A DNA stretch of 64,000 bases from Nguyenibacter vanlangensis (GCF_038719015.1 NZ_CP152276.1:62001-126000); one strand, 5' to 3'; numbered from the stretch's first letter, positions 46,836 through 55,462 are shown. Numbers and translations are program-made. The notes: generated by a model from the sequence alone, not told the origin.

Positions 46836-48160
46836 CGCGGTTCGACCTTCGGCATGGGGCGTGCGGCGGAGACGGCGCGAGCGTGGCCGGTGAAGTTCTC
46901 ATAGCGCGCAAAGCGTTCAGCGTGCCGCGCGGCTTCGGGATAGGCTTCCGGCGAGACACGGGCGAAGGACATGCGCTTCATGAAGTCGTGCACCGACAGC
47001 GGAGAATGTGTCCGTGCGGCGCGGTTGGTCGGCAGGACGGCATTCGGGCCGAGGACGTAGTTGCACAACGTCACCGGGGAAGCCGTGCCGAGCAGGACTT
47101 CACCGGCATTGCGGATGCGTCCCAGATCGGCCATCGGATCTGTGGTCAGGATTTCCAGATGCTCGGGTGCATAGGCGTTGGTGAAAGCGACCGCGGCCCG
47201 AAAATCCTTCGTCAGGATGACGCCCCCATGTTTCCCGCCCAGAACCGCCCGGGAGAAGCCGGCGCGCTTTTCGTCCATCTCGGCCCAGTGCGCGGGGAGT
47301 GCGGCGATTACGCCTTCGGCGACGCGGCGGCTGCTGGTGACGAGCCACGCCGAGGAATCCGGCCCGTGTTCCGATTCGATGATCAGGTCGAGCGCGGCAA
47401 GAACGGGATCGACGCTGTCGTCGGTGAGGATGATGCTTTCGCTCGGTCCCGCCGGGATGCCGGGATCGATCCAGTCGGACAGCAGGCGTTTGGCCGCGAC
47501 GACATATGGGCTGCCGGGCCCGACGATCTTGGCGCAGGCGGGGACGGTCTCGGTTCCGAACGCAACGGCGGCAACGGCCTGTGCGCCACCGCATTTGTAG
47601 ACGTCCTCGACGCCGATCAGCCGGGCCGCCACGAGCGTTCCCGCGTCCACTGTTCCATCGGGAGACGGAGGGGTCACGATGACCAGGCGCGGTACGCCCG
47701 CGACCTTGCCCGGGATGGTCGTCATGTTCACGACGCTCGGGAAACAGCCCTTGCCGCGGGGGACATAGCAGGCGACGGAATCGATCGGGACGTTTCGGTC
47801 TCCGGCCCAGATGCCGGGGCGGACCTCGATCATCCAGTTGTCTTGCGGTTTCTGGGCTTCGTGGAAGCGACGGATATTGTCGATTCCGTATTTGATGGCG
47901 TCGAGCACGTCTGGCTCGATGCTGGTGAAGGCGGCGTCGAACTCCTCCGGTGTGGCTTTGATGCTCATCTGGGGGTCGGTGACCTGGTCGAAGGCCTGCG
48001 CGAAATGGCGCAGCGCTGCGTCGCCCTCGGTTCGCACGCGTTCGATGATGGGCGTGACGCGCTTCAGAAAGACCGACAGGTCGCTCTCGGTCCGTTGCAG
48101 GAGCGCTTCGGGTATGGTGGTTGTCTGAGTGAGATCGTGGAACGTGACGTGATCTGGCAT
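46832..48160 (-). CDS. histidinol-dehydrogenase-family enzyme, probably catabolic
   Basis: The 442-residue HisD-family protein shows IDSVACYVPRGKGCFPS, GVEDVYKCGGAQAVAAVAFGTETVP, GPGSPYVVAAKRLL, GPSESIILTDDSVDP, and the Glu/His region NAYAPEHLEIL. The zinc and NAD-handling regions are therefore present. HisD homologues outside the his operon include sulfopropanediol 3-dehydrogenase (HpsN); this one lies with an SDR and a Zn alcohol dehydrogenase, as hpsN does with hpsO and hpsP, but no sulfolyase is present. It likely carries out a four-electron oxidation of a primary alcohol to an acid. Histidine biosynthesis is unlikely because no other his genes are near. Confidence 0.8.
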   Translation of the reverse strand: MPDHVTFHDLTQTTTIPEALLQRTESDLSVFLKRVTPIIERVRTEGDAALRHFAQAFDQVTDPQMSIKATPEEFDAAFTSIEPDVLDAIKYGIDNIRRFHEAQKPQDNWMIEVRPGIWAGDRNVPIDSVACYVPRGKGCFPSVVNMTTIPGKVAGVPRLVIVTPPSPDGTVDAGTLVAARLIGVEDVYKCGGAQAVAAVAFGTETVPACAKIVGPGSPYVVAAKRLLSDWIDPGIPAGPSESIILTDDSVDPVLAALDLIIESEHGPDSSAWLVTSSRRVAEGVIAALPAHWAEMDEKRAGFSRAVLGGKHGGVILTKDFRAAVAFTNAYAPEHLEILTTDPMADLGRIRNAGEVLLGTASPVTLCNYVLGPNAVLPTNRAARTHSPLSVHDFMKRMSFARVSPEAYPEAARHAERFARYENFTGHARAVSAARPMPKVEPR

Positions 48161-48194
48161 GAAGAACAGTCCTGAAGCGGGAAGGTGAGAGAAA

Positions 48195-48962
48195 TCAGAG
48201 AGCGGCGAGAGTTCCGCCGTCCACGTAGAGCACCTGCCCGGTGATGTAGGCCGAGGCCGGGGAGCAGAGGAACTGAAGCGGCCCGATGAGATCGTCGGGC
48301 AATCCGAACCGACCGAGCGGAATTTGCGCGAGCATCCGCGCCTGCCAGTCTGTATCGGCGAAGAACGGGGCGGTCATGTCGGTGTGGAAATAGCCCGGTG
48401 CAAGCGCGTTGACCCGGATCCCGCGCGGTGCCCATTCGACCGCCAGACTGCGTGTCATGCCAAGGATGCCGGATTTCGAGGCGCTGTAGGGCACGGCTTT
48501 TGCCACGCCGGCCGCCGACGTCAGGGAGGCGAGATTGATGATGCTGCCCCCGGCCGTCATGAGGCGTGCAGCGTGCTGGGCGACGAAGAACGGACCCTTG
48601 AGGTTGGTATCGAGCAGCCGGTTCCACAGGGATTCGTCCACCTCGTCGCTGGCGCGAAGGCTTTCGTCACCGGCGTTGTTGACGAGAATGTCCAATTGCG
48701 GGCTGGTGCGGGCGATGTCCATGAATGCCGAACGGATCGCGTCCGGGGACCCGACATCCATGATCGCGGCGTGGAGGCTCAGGCCGGTTTTTGCCGTGTC
48801 CGCGCACGCGCGCTCGAGGGTTGCAGCCGTGCGGCCCGCGATCCAGACCTCTGCGCCGCACTGCGCCAGATGGAGCGCCATCGCATATCCCAATCCCCTG
48901 CCTCCGCCTGTGACGAGGGCGGTCTTCCCGGCCAGGGAGAAGAAGTCGGGCGTGGTTACCAT
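48195..48962 (-). CDS. short-chain dehydrogenase/reductase
   Basis: The 255-residue classical SDR has cofactor motif TGGGRGLGYAMA (residues 19-30), NNAG (near 91), catalytic Ser in INLASLTSAAG and YSASK (near 160), followed by ALAPGYFHTDM, and the C-terminal ITGQVLYVDGG. An Asp-like position after strand 2 is replaced by GRT (WIAGRTAATLE), which fits NADP or mixed use. It overlaps the Zn-dehydrogenase gene by 7 bp and is followed 34 bp later by the HisD-like gene. It probably interconverts a secondary alcohol and ketone in the same pathway. Confidence 0.88.
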   Translation of the reverse strand: MVTTPDFFSLAGKTALVTGGGRGLGYAMALHLAQCGAEVWIAGRTAATLERACADTAKTGLSLHAAIMDVGSPDAIRSAFMDIARTSPQLDILVNNAGDESLRASDEVDESLWNRLLDTNLKGPFFVAQHAARLMTAGGSIINLASLTSAAGVAKAVPYSASKSGILGMTRSLAVEWAPRGIRVNALAPGYFHTDMTAPFFADTDWQARMLAQIPLGRFGLPDDLIGPLQFLCSPASAYITGQVLYVDGGTLAAL

Positions 48963-49960
48963 GCGTCGCTCATGCCGTTGGGGGTGATCAGGGTTTTCAG
49001 CCGGACTTCCATGCCTGCGAGCAGGGCGTCGTAGCGCTGCGGGAGGTCCTGGAGTGGGGTCGGACTGCTGATCAGCGCGTCGAGCTTCGGGGCGATGGAG
49101 GGCAGGAATGCGATGGCCTGCGGCATTTCGTTCGCGAAGGCGCTGACGCCGAAGAGTTCGGTCTCATTTTCGACGACGCGGTTGAAGTCGATTTTCGGCT
49201 TCTGGTGAAACAGCCCCGCGAAGACAAGCCGACCGCCAGGCGCGATGCGTTCGCAGGCGAGTTCTATGACCGGCGCCGCGCCCGTCGCATCCAGAATGAA
49301 GCGCGTGTTCCAGCTTTCGGTATCGGGCGAGAGGGGGCGGGTGCCGAGATGGGCTTCGAGCAGGGCCTGCCGCGCCGCGTTGCGTTCGAGAAGCGAGACC
49401 TTATGTCCGCGTTCGCGCAGGATGAGCGCTGCGAGGCCACCGATCGTGCCTCCGCCGCAGACGACGACACGTGCGCCCGGGGTGGGGGCAAGGCGGTGGA
49501 CGGCGTGAAGCGCGACGGAGAGTGGCTCGACCAGCGCGCCGTGCCGGAGCGGCATGTCGGGTGGCAGGGGAAGAAGTTGCGTCGCGGGAAGGACGGCTTC
49601 CTGCGCGAAACCGCCGTCGCAGACTTCGCCGACGAAACCGAGCTTGCGGCACAGGTTCGGTTGTCCGGAGTGGCAGGATGCGCAGCTTCCACATCCGACC
49701 CGCGAGTCGGCGACGACGTGATCTCCGGGCGCCAGGCCCGCGCAATCGCCGCAGGTTTCCGTAACGATGCCGGCAAATTCGTGCCCCGGCGTGACGGGGC
49801 AGCGTGAGAGCCATTGACCCGTCCGGAAATTGTGCAGGTCCGATCCGCAGATTCCGGCGGCTTCGATCCTGATGCGGACAAACCCCTCTTGCAGACCGGA
49901 AGGGGGAGCGATCGGCATGACGCGGATGTCACCGATTCCGTAGAAACGTGCAGCGAGCAT
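48956..49960 (-). CDS. zinc-dependent alcohol dehydrogenase (MDR superfamily)
   Basis: The 334-residue medium-chain dehydrogenase has catalytic zinc ligands in AAGICGSDLHNF and TPGHEFAGIV, a four-cysteine structural zinc lobe CGSCASCHSGQPNLC, and the NAD(P) site VVCGGGTIGGLAAL. ATG 49960 is chosen because the conserved start MLAARFYGIGDIRV begins there with GGAGGG about 9 nt upstream; a longer ORF adds unrelated residues. It resembles sorbitol/threonine-dehydrogenase-type enzymes that oxidise polyols or amino alcohols. It is the first gene of the leftward catabolic cluster, so the promoter should lie in 49961-50177. Confidence 0.88.
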   Translation of the reverse strand: MLAARFYGIGDIRVMPIAPPSGLQEGFVRIRIEAAGICGSDLHNFRTGQWLSRCPVTPGHEFAGIVTETCGDCAGLAPGDHVVADSRVGCGSCASCHSGQPNLCRKLGFVGEVCDGGFAQEAVLPATQLLPLPPDMPLRHGALVEPLSVALHAVHRLAPTPGARVVVCGGGTIGGLAALILRERGHKVSLLERNAARQALLEAHLGTRPLSPDTESWNTRFILDATGAAPVIELACERIAPGGRLVFAGLFHQKPKIDFNRVVENETELFGVSAFANEMPQAIAFLPSIAPKLDALISSPTPLQDLPQRYDALLAGMEVRLKTLITPNGMSDAW

Positions 49961-50177
49961 GGGATCTGCCCTCCGTTTCAAGATGAGACCGCGTGTCGGC
50001 TCGGCGTCCGGTATATAGATATGATGGAAGTGGAATGAAAACCCTGTCCGGGCGCATTTCAGCATAGATTTTTCCGGGTCATGGCTTCAGGAAATATGCA
50101 GCAGAAATCCATTACAAATGTGGAAGATGTTATGATCTACTGATGCGCCGTCATCGGCGAACGGAAGAGGACACGGC

Positions 50178-50375
50178 ATGGGGGATGCGGTGAGCACACT
50201 GGAATCCGAGGCGATCTATCCCGTCCTCGCCGCGCGGCGATACGGGATGGCCCGGGACCTGTTTATGGTATGGTTCGGGCCAAATCTGATGATGCTGACG
50301 GTGGTGACCGGTGCACTCTCGACGACGGTCTTCGGTCTCTCCCTCGTCCCGGCGGTGGTCGGCGACGATGCTTGA
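50178..50375 (+). pseudogene. N-terminal remnant of an NCS1-like permease
   Basis: The 65-residue ORF reads EAIYPVLAARRYGMARDLFMVWFGPNLMMLTVVTG, which parallels the N-terminus of the NCS1 permease at 43964-45355 (ETIFPIPEERRHGNAWSLLMVWIGANQNIMAIMTG). Only the first one or two membrane segments remain, and the ORF ends just before the FMN-dependent dehydrogenase gene, so it is a truncated permease gene rather than a small protein. Confidence 0.65.
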
Positions 50376-50389
50376 AGGGCGCGTGGTGT

Positions 50390-51538
50390 ATGACGGTCGT
50401 TGATGATGGTGCGTTCTCGGGCTTTGCGGAGCGGGCGCGTCAGAGGCTGCCGCGCCTTTTTGCGGATTATGTGGACGGCGGCGCGCATGGCGAGCGAAGC
50501 ATGGTCCGCAATCGTGCGGCGTTCGGAAAGTGGGGCGTGGTGCCGCGGGGGCTACGGGATGTGTCACGCATCGAAACCGGCGTGCGATGTTTTGGACAGG
50601 ACTGGGCGGCGCCGATCATGCTGGCGCCGGTCGGCTTTGCGGGAATGCTCCATTCGGACCGCGAAACCGGAGCCGCGCGCGCGGCAAAACGTTCGGGCGC
50701 CGGGTTTGCCGTCTCGACGTTTTCGATTGACGCGATGGAAGATGTCGCGGCCGTCGGAGGGAAACCGTTCGCGCAGATCTATGTCTTCCGTGATCGCGAT
50801 CTGACGCGTGACATGCTCGCCCGTGCCGCGTCCTGTGGGATCGAGGGGATCATCGTTACGATCGACACGGCCATTACGCCTGTTCGCGAACGTGATGTCC
50901 GCAATGGATTTCGCCATCTGGCGCGTCCCAGCGTCCGGCAGTTGATCGGGCTTGCCGGGCGTCCGCGATGGTCGGCGGGTATGCTGAAGCACGGAATGCC
51001 GCTGATCGGAAATCTTAGACCTTATACGATCGTGCGTGGTGTGATGGGGCAGGCGCGGGAGATGGCTGCCCAGATTGATCCGACCCTCGATCAGGCCGGG
51101 CTGGAATGGCTGCGCTCCGAGTGGAAAGGGCAGTTGGTCGTCAAGGGCGTGATGCACCCGGATGATGCGCGCCTGTCGCTCGACGCCGGTGCCGATGGGC
51201 TGATCGTGTCCAATCACGGCGGACGGCAGATGGACCCGTCGCCCGCCACGATCGAGGTTCTGCCCCGGATCGCCGAAGTGGTCGGAGGAAGGGCCGATAT
51301 CGTCCTCGATAGTGGAATCCGGCGCGGCGGCGATGTGGTGACGGCGCTGGCGCTCGGTGCGACGGCGGTATCCGTCGGGCGTCCGTGGGCGTGGGCGCTG
51401 GCGGCCGATGGTGAACGCGGGGTCGTGTCGGCGATCGAGACCCTGACGCAGGAAGTGCGGGACGTGCTGGGCCTTGCCGGGCTTCGGGATATTGCATCCC
51501 TGCGCGCGGCTGGTCCCTGCGCCTTGTGGCGCATGTGA
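50390..51538 (+). CDS. FMN-dependent alpha-hydroxy-acid dehydrogenase (LldD/mandelate-dehydrogenase type)
   Basis: The 382-residue protein belongs to the glycolate-oxidase/L-lactate-dehydrogenase family: FADYVDGGAHGERSMVRNRAAF at the N-terminus, PIMLAPVGFAGMLHSDRE (FMN), LVVKGVMHPDDA, the catalytic His and Arg in VSNHGGRQMD, and DSGIRRGGDVVTALALGA. All FMN and substrate residues look intact. It oxidises a 2-hydroxy acid to the 2-oxo acid, passing electrons to quinone or oxygen. ATG 50390 starts 15 bp after the permease remnant. The exact substrate (lactate, mandelate or another) cannot be told. Confidence 0.87.
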   Translation: MTVVDDGAFSGFAERARQRLPRLFADYVDGGAHGERSMVRNRAAFGKWGVVPRGLRDVSRIETGVRCFGQDWAAPIMLAPVGFAGMLHSDRETGAARAAKRSGAGFAVSTFSIDAMEDVAAVGGKPFAQIYVFRDRDLTRDMLARAASCGIEGIIVTIDTAITPVRERDVRNGFRHLARPSVRQLIGLAGRPRWSAGMLKHGMPLIGNLRPYTIVRGVMGQAREMAAQIDPTLDQAGLEWLRSEWKGQLVVKGVMHPDDARLSLDAGADGLIVSNHGGRQMDPSPATIEVLPRIAEVVGGRADIVLDSGIRRGGDVVTALALGATAVSVGRPWAWALAADGERGVVSAIETLTQEVRDVLGLAGLRDIASLRAAGPCALWRM

Positions 51539-51543
51539 CAAGC

Positions 51544-51660
51544 CGGGCGTGTGCCGTATGCGGGCGCGAGCAATGTGAAGCAGGTCTGGCTGGAGACCGG
51601 CGGCAAGAGCCTGTGCCTCGTCTTCCCGGACGCCGATCTGGACGCGGCAGCCAGGCAGCG
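51544..51660 (+). pseudogene. aldehyde dehydrogenase remnant
   Basis: The plus strand encodes ASNVKQVWLETGGKSLCLVF and PDADLDAAA, the conserved LExGGKS/PxIVxxDADLDAA block that precedes the catalytic cysteine in aldehyde dehydrogenases. Only about 35 residues are recognisable; beyond 51660 the frame becomes unrelated sequence up to the SDR gene at 51906. The 51661-51905 stretch holds nothing else I can support. Confidence 0.65.
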
Positions 51661-51905
51661 GCGCTGGCGAACGGATGTACGGTCAGCTTCCTGGCTGAGC
51701 ATCTCGTCCCGGCCTGCGGGTTGCTTCGTGAGGGCTTCGCACATGGGGCCGGTGGGCCGTCCATTCATCCCGGATCGGGATAGATCATAGCCATTTTGCC
51801 TGGCTAATTTTGAAGCCGGAACCCGCGCATATCCACTCCAACGAGGCTGCAAGAGCGGCGATTGGCGCCACTTCGAAACTGGCATCGGAACTGGAGGGGC
51901 ATTTC

Positions 51906-52652
51906 ATGTCCAAGCTCGACGGTAAGATCGCAATCGTCACCGGCGCCTCGAAGGGCATCGGCGCCGCTACGGCCAAGGCACTGGCCGCGCAGGGAGCCTG
52001 TGTCGTCGTCAACTATGCATCGAGCAAGTCCGATGCAGACGCGGTCGTCGCAGCCATAACCGGAGCGGGCGGCCGCGCCGTTGCCGTTCAGGGCGACGTG
52101 TCGAAAGCGAACGAGGCGCAGGGCATCGTTGATGCCGCCATCAACGCCTATGGCCGGCTCGACATCCTCGTCAACAATTCGGGCGTCTATGCCTTCGGGC
52201 CGCTCGAAACGGTCAACGAGGCTGACTTCCATCGGATGTTCAATATCAACGTCCTCGGTTTGCTGCTGGTGACCCGGGCGGCCGCCGCGCATATGGGTGA
52301 AGGCGCGAGCATCATCAATATCGGCTCGGGCGTGACCGCGATCACGCCGCCTGCGACATCGATCTACACGGCCAGCAAGGGCGCCGTGGACGCCATCACC
52401 GGAGTGTTGGCCAAGGAACTCGGCCCGCGGAAGATCCGGGTCAATTCGGTGAACCCCAGCCTCACCGAGACGCAGGGCACGCACAGCGCGGGCATGCTTG
52501 CGACCGATTTCGAAGCCGGCATCATCGCCCAGACGCCGCTCGGCCGTCTCGGCCAGCCGCAGGATATCGCCGATGTCGTCGCCTTCGTCGCCTCGGACGA
52601 TGCGCGCTGGCTCACCGGCGAGCGGATTATCGCGGGGGGCGGCCTGCGCTGA
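51906..52652 (+). CDS. short-chain dehydrogenase/reductase (3-oxoacyl-ACP-reductase-like)
   Basis: The 248-residue classical SDR has TGASKGIGAATA (NADP site), NNSGVYAFG in place of NNAG, catalytic Ser in NIGSGVTAITP and YTASKGA, then RVNSVNPSLTET and SDDARWLTGERIIAGGG. Ser replaces Ala in the NNAG motif, a mild change. ATG 51906 follows GGAGGGG by about 6 nt; an upstream in-frame start lacks support. Together with the alpha/beta hydrolase 50 bp downstream it forms a small plus-strand cluster of detoxification-type genes. A remnant of a related SDR lies at 20150-20357. Confidence 0.88.
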   Translation: MSKLDGKIAIVTGASKGIGAATAKALAAQGACVVVNYASSKSDADAVVAAITGAGGRAVAVQGDVSKANEAQGIVDAAINAYGRLDILVNNSGVYAFGPLETVNEADFHRMFNINVLGLLLVTRAAAAHMGEGASIINIGSGVTAITPPATSIYTASKGAVDAITGVLAKELGPRKIRVNSVNPSLTETQGTHSAGMLATDFEAGIIAQTPLGRLGQPQDIADVVAFVASDDARWLTGERIIAGGGLR

Positions 52653-52702
52653 GCGCGAAGGCCGACATCGCAAATGTTTTTCTATCTCGAAGTGAGAATA
52701 TC

Positions 52703-53536
52703 ATGACTTATTCGCATGACACCGCCCCGACCCAGTATGTCGAGGCCAATGGCATCCGCTTCGCGTACCGCCGCTTCGGCAAGGCGGGCGGCGTGCCGAT
52801 CGTGTTCAACCAGCATTTCGTTGGCACGATGGACCATTGGGATCCTGCCGTGACCGACGGCCTGGCCGAGAGCCGCGAGGTGATCCTGTTCAACAACGCC
52901 GGCGTTTCCAGCTCGTCCGGCGAAACGCCGAGCAACTTCCAGGACATGGGCGCCAATGCGATCGCCTTCATCCGCGCGCTCGGTCTCGAACAGGTCGACG
53001 TGCTCGGCATCTCGATCGGTGGTTTCGTCGCGCAGGAGATCGCCCTGCAGGGTGGCGACCTCGTCCGCAAGATCATCCTTGTCGGCACTGGCCATCGCGG
53101 CCAGGATATGACGGCCAGTCGTTCGAACGAGATCTTCTCGCAGAGCTACGATCCGCCCGAGCATCTCTGGCTGGCAGTGCACTTCAAGCCGACCGCGCGC
53201 AGCCAGAAGGCCGGTCTCGCCTTCCTCGAGCGGAAACTTCGCCGGCAGGATCGCGATCCCGACACGACCGAGCAGACCATGAACGCGCAGGTTGAGGCGA
53301 TCGGCAAGTGGATCGCGCCGGAGAAGGACGTCCTTGCCTATCTGCATTCGATCGAGCAGCCGACGCTGATCGCGCAGGGAAGCGACGACGTGATCATCCC
53401 GACCATTCACTCGCTGACGCTGCAGCACGAACTGCCGAACGCGCAGCTCATCGTCTACCCGGACTCGGGTCATGGCTCGATCTACCAGTACCCCGAGCTG
53501 TTCGTGACCCACGCGACGCTCTTCCTCGACGCCTAA
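52703..53536 (+). CDS. alpha/beta hydrolase
   Basis: The 277-residue protein has the nucleophile elbow GISIGG (Ser near residue 100), an acid in GSDDVIIP near 232, and a catalytic His in DSGHGSIYQYP near 260, a complete triad. The oxyanion region is NQHFVGTMDHWD. It resembles haloperoxidase/esterase-like hydrolases. It sits 50 bp after the SDR gene in the same direction and 64 bp before a chimeric ORF. Substrate unknown; the alpha/beta hydrolase plus SDR pairing is common in stress- or xenobiotic-response clusters regulated by a LysR protein, and one is encoded convergently nearby. Confidence 0.85.
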   Translation: MTYSHDTAPTQYVEANGIRFAYRRFGKAGGVPIVFNQHFVGTMDHWDPAVTDGLAESREVILFNNAGVSSSSGETPSNFQDMGANAIAFIRALGLEQVDVLGISIGGFVAQEIALQGGDLVRKIILVGTGHRGQDMTASRSNEIFSQSYDPPEHLWLAVHFKPTARSQKAGLAFLERKLRRQDRDPDTTEQTMNAQVEAIGKWIAPEKDVLAYLHSIEQPTLIAQGSDDVIIPTIHSLTLQHELPNAQLIVYPDSGHGSIYQYPELFVTHATLFLDA

Positions 53537-53600
53537 GCCCGTCATCCCAGCGCTCCCCGTCGCCATGGAGGTGGGAGCGCTACTCCAAAGGAGACCGATC

Positions 53601-53951
53601 ATGCTCGCCAGCAACGGTAAGACCATTGCGCTCGCCGAAGCCGGCGCGCAGGTCCTCGTCCACTACGGCACGTCGATTGACGACGCGCGCAGCGTCGTCG
53701 AACGGATCCGCGCGAAGGGCGGCAAGGCGGAAGGCGTCGGCGCCGCTCTTGCCGATGCGGAAGGGCCGGCCAATGTCATGGTTCATGGCCGCTTTTCCGG
53801 CACCGGCCGTCCGTCGGCCTGGATTGCGCTCGACATTCTGCGGATCGAAAACGGCCAACGCGCCGAGCATTGGGACGTGTTGCAGGACGAGGCGACCAGC
53901 GCCAATTCCGTTAGCGGCCTGCCGATGTTCGGCACCGCCTTTCCCGGCTGA
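53601..53951 (+). CDS. chimeric ORF: SDR fragment joined to a SnoaL-like C-terminus
   Basis: The 116-residue ORF starts at ATG 53601 with AAAGGAG 7 nt upstream. Residues 1-53 (IALAEAGAQVLVHYGTSIDDARSVV and onward) match the second strand-helix unit of an SDR but lack the GxxxGxG loop. From about residue 54 the sequence (ALDILRIENGQRAEHWDVLQDEAT; GLPMFG) matches the C-terminal half of SnoaL/NTF2-like cyclase-fold proteins. Neither domain is complete. It reads as an in-frame deletion fusion of two neighbours and probably has no original function, though it retains a good ribosome site and an open frame. Confidence 0.6.
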   Translation: MLASNGKTIALAEAGAQVLVHYGTSIDDARSVVERIRAKGGKAEGVGAALADAEGPANVMVHGRFSGTGRPSAWIALDILRIENGQRAEHWDVLQDEATSANSVSGLPMFGTAFPG

Positions 53952-53967
53952 ATAGAGGAGACTTTCC

Positions 53968-54342
53968 ATGCCTGACCGCGTCGTGAAAATTCCCGGCCCC
54001 GACCACCCCATCACCATCGAACCCAATGCGCACCGTGTCGTCGTGAGGCTGGGCGACAAGGTGATCGCCGATACCACGCGCGCGCTTACGCTGCGCGAGG
54101 CGAACTATCCCGCAGTGCATTACATCCCGCGCGGCGACGTCGACATGGCAGCGCTAAAGCGGACTGAACACAGCACCTACTGCCCGTTCAAGGGAGATGC
54201 TTCCTATTTCAGCATTCCCAGCGGCGGCGAACGATCCGCAAACGCGATCTGGACCTATGAGGCGCCCTATGACGCTGTTGCCCAGATCAAGGCTTACCTC
54301 GCCTTCTACCCCGATCGCGTCGACGCGATCGAAGAGCTGTAG
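53968..54342 (+). CDS. DUF427 domain protein
   Basis: The 124-residue single-domain DUF427 protein has VVVRLGDKVIADTTRALTLREANYPAVHYIPRGDV, then HSTYCPFKGDASYFSI and IWTYEAPYD. The conserved Tyr, His and Cys-Pro-Phe-Lys-Gly block are present. GAGGAG lies 6 nt before the ATG. The family's function is not established, although it is common near stress and nucleotide genes. It ends 3 bp before the convergent LysR gene's stop and is probably the last gene of the plus-strand SDR/hydrolase cluster. Confidence 0.85.
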   Translation: MPDRVVKIPGPDHPITIEPNAHRVVVRLGDKVIADTTRALTLREANYPAVHYIPRGDVDMAALKRTEHSTYCPFKGDASYFSIPSGGERSANAIWTYEAPYDAVAQIKAYLAFYPDRVDAIEEL

Positions 54343-54345
54343 ACG

Positions 54346-55272
54346 TCAGTCGACGGGGCGCAACCGCCTCTCGTTCAGTTTGGCCGCGAGGAAGTCGATG
54401 AAGGCTCGTGCCGCGAAGCGCGTGGCTTTTCCGAGCGGGAAGTAGGCATGGACTTTGATCGGCACCGTCTCCCACTCGGTCAGCAGGCGGACCAGTCTTC
54501 CATCGCCAAGCTCGCTTCGACAGGACCAATAACCGATCGATGCGATGCCCATGCCTGCGGCCGCGGCGGCCACCGTCCCCTCATTGTCGCTGAAGAGGGC
54601 GGTCGGCTTTGCGACTACCGCCTCTTCCGATCGGCCGTCCCTTACGAATGTCCATGCCGTGCCGACGCTTCCGGCAGGACCTTGGACGATCCTGTGATTG
54701 CGAAGCTCCGCGGGGCTTTGGGGATGGCCAGACCGCTCGAGATACGACGGAGCGGCGACGATGATGCGGGGATATGTCGTGAGCAGGCGCGCGGTGGCAC
54801 TGGAATCCGGCAGGCTTCCTATCCGAATCGCTACGTCAACCGCCTCGCGGACCAGATCCTGGTGCTGATCGCCCATGATGATCTGAAGCTCGAGCTTCGG
54901 GTGCTGCTCGGCGAAATCGGGGATGCGTGGAATGATCTCTCGGGCACCGGCGCTGGTCGGCATGCCCACCCTCAACGTTCCTCGCAGGTCGCCCTGCCGC
55001 ACGCTCTGCTCGGCTTCGTCCAGTTGATCCAGAATCAGCTCGATCCTAGCGAGATACTCGGCGCCGGCTTCCGTGGCGATAACGGCTCGGGTGGTGCGCG
55101 CCAGCAGCGACACGCCAAGTTCCGCCTCGAGTTCCGCTACCGCCCGTGACGCCTGGGACTGCGAAATCGAAAGTTCGCGTGCGGCGCCGGAGAAGCTGTT
55201 CAGCCGCGCAACTCGGGAGAATATCTTGAGTTGCGCGACGTCCAATCGAGAACTCCGATCCCCTTCCGACAT
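54346..55272 (-). CDS. LysR-family transcriptional regulator
   Basis: The 308-residue protein has an N-terminal winged HTH (LKIFSRVARLNSFSGAARELSISQSQASRAVAELEAELGVSLLART) and a periplasmic-binding-like LysR substrate domain (residues about 95-295). It is convergent with the SDR-hydrolase-DUF427 cluster rather than divergent, so its usual divergent target is not obvious; its upstream region (55273-55592) holds two palindromes and a gene remnant. It could control the neighbouring detoxification genes in trans. It is of the subtype seen in sugar- and xenobiotic-response regulators, with no clear effector. Confidence 0.88.
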   Translation of the reverse strand: MSEGDRSSRLDVAQLKIFSRVARLNSFSGAARELSISQSQASRAVAELEAELGVSLLARTTRAVIATEAGAEYLARIELILDQLDEAEQSVRQGDLRGTLRVGMPTSAGAREIIPRIPDFAEQHPKLELQIIMGDQHQDLVREAVDVAIRIGSLPDSSATARLLTTYPRIIVAAPSYLERSGHPQSPAELRNHRIVQGPAGSVGTAWTFVRDGRSEEAVVAKPTALFSDNEGTVAAAAAGMGIASIGYWSCRSELGDGRLVRLLTEWETVPIKVHAYFPLGKATRFAARAFIDFLAAKLNERRLRPVD

Positions 55273-55357
55273 TCGGTCCGCGAGACTATCTCACTCGCGA
55301 ACGTGCCGCTCCCATCAATCCCGATCCTGCATAGATCATAACCATAGAGCGTGGCTA

Positions 55358-55404
55358 GAGCATCATCCGACCGGATGGACTCATTCGGTCGGATAAAGAT
55401 GCTC
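55358..55404. repeat. REP-like palindrome 1
   Basis: GAGCATC and ATCCGACCG pair with CGGTCGGAT and GATGCTC across a 12-nt loop, leaving a 3-nt AAA bulge. It begins after GGCTA and is related to the next palindrome, which also begins GGCTAGAGC. It lies upstream of the LysR gene. Confidence 0.7.
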
Positions 55405-55418
55405 GATATAACAATGGG

Positions 55419-55462
55419 CTAGAGCCATATCCGTGAACCGGTGTGAACGGATATGGCTCTAG
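55419..55462. repeat. REP-like palindrome 2 (perfect 16-bp stem)
   Basis: CTAGAGCCATATCCGT is repeated in perfect inversion after a 12-nt loop. It is 14 bp from palindrome 1 and shares its GGCTAGAGC start. It has no T-tract, so a terminator is unlikely; a REP-type repeat or mobile-element end is more plausible. Confidence 0.75.

Noticed and set aside
48195..49960. Assignment of the dehydrogenase trio as hpsO/hpsP/hpsN for dihydroxypropanesulfonate
   Set aside because: No sulfolyase or sulfonate transporter is present and a kinase is added, so the names were not used.
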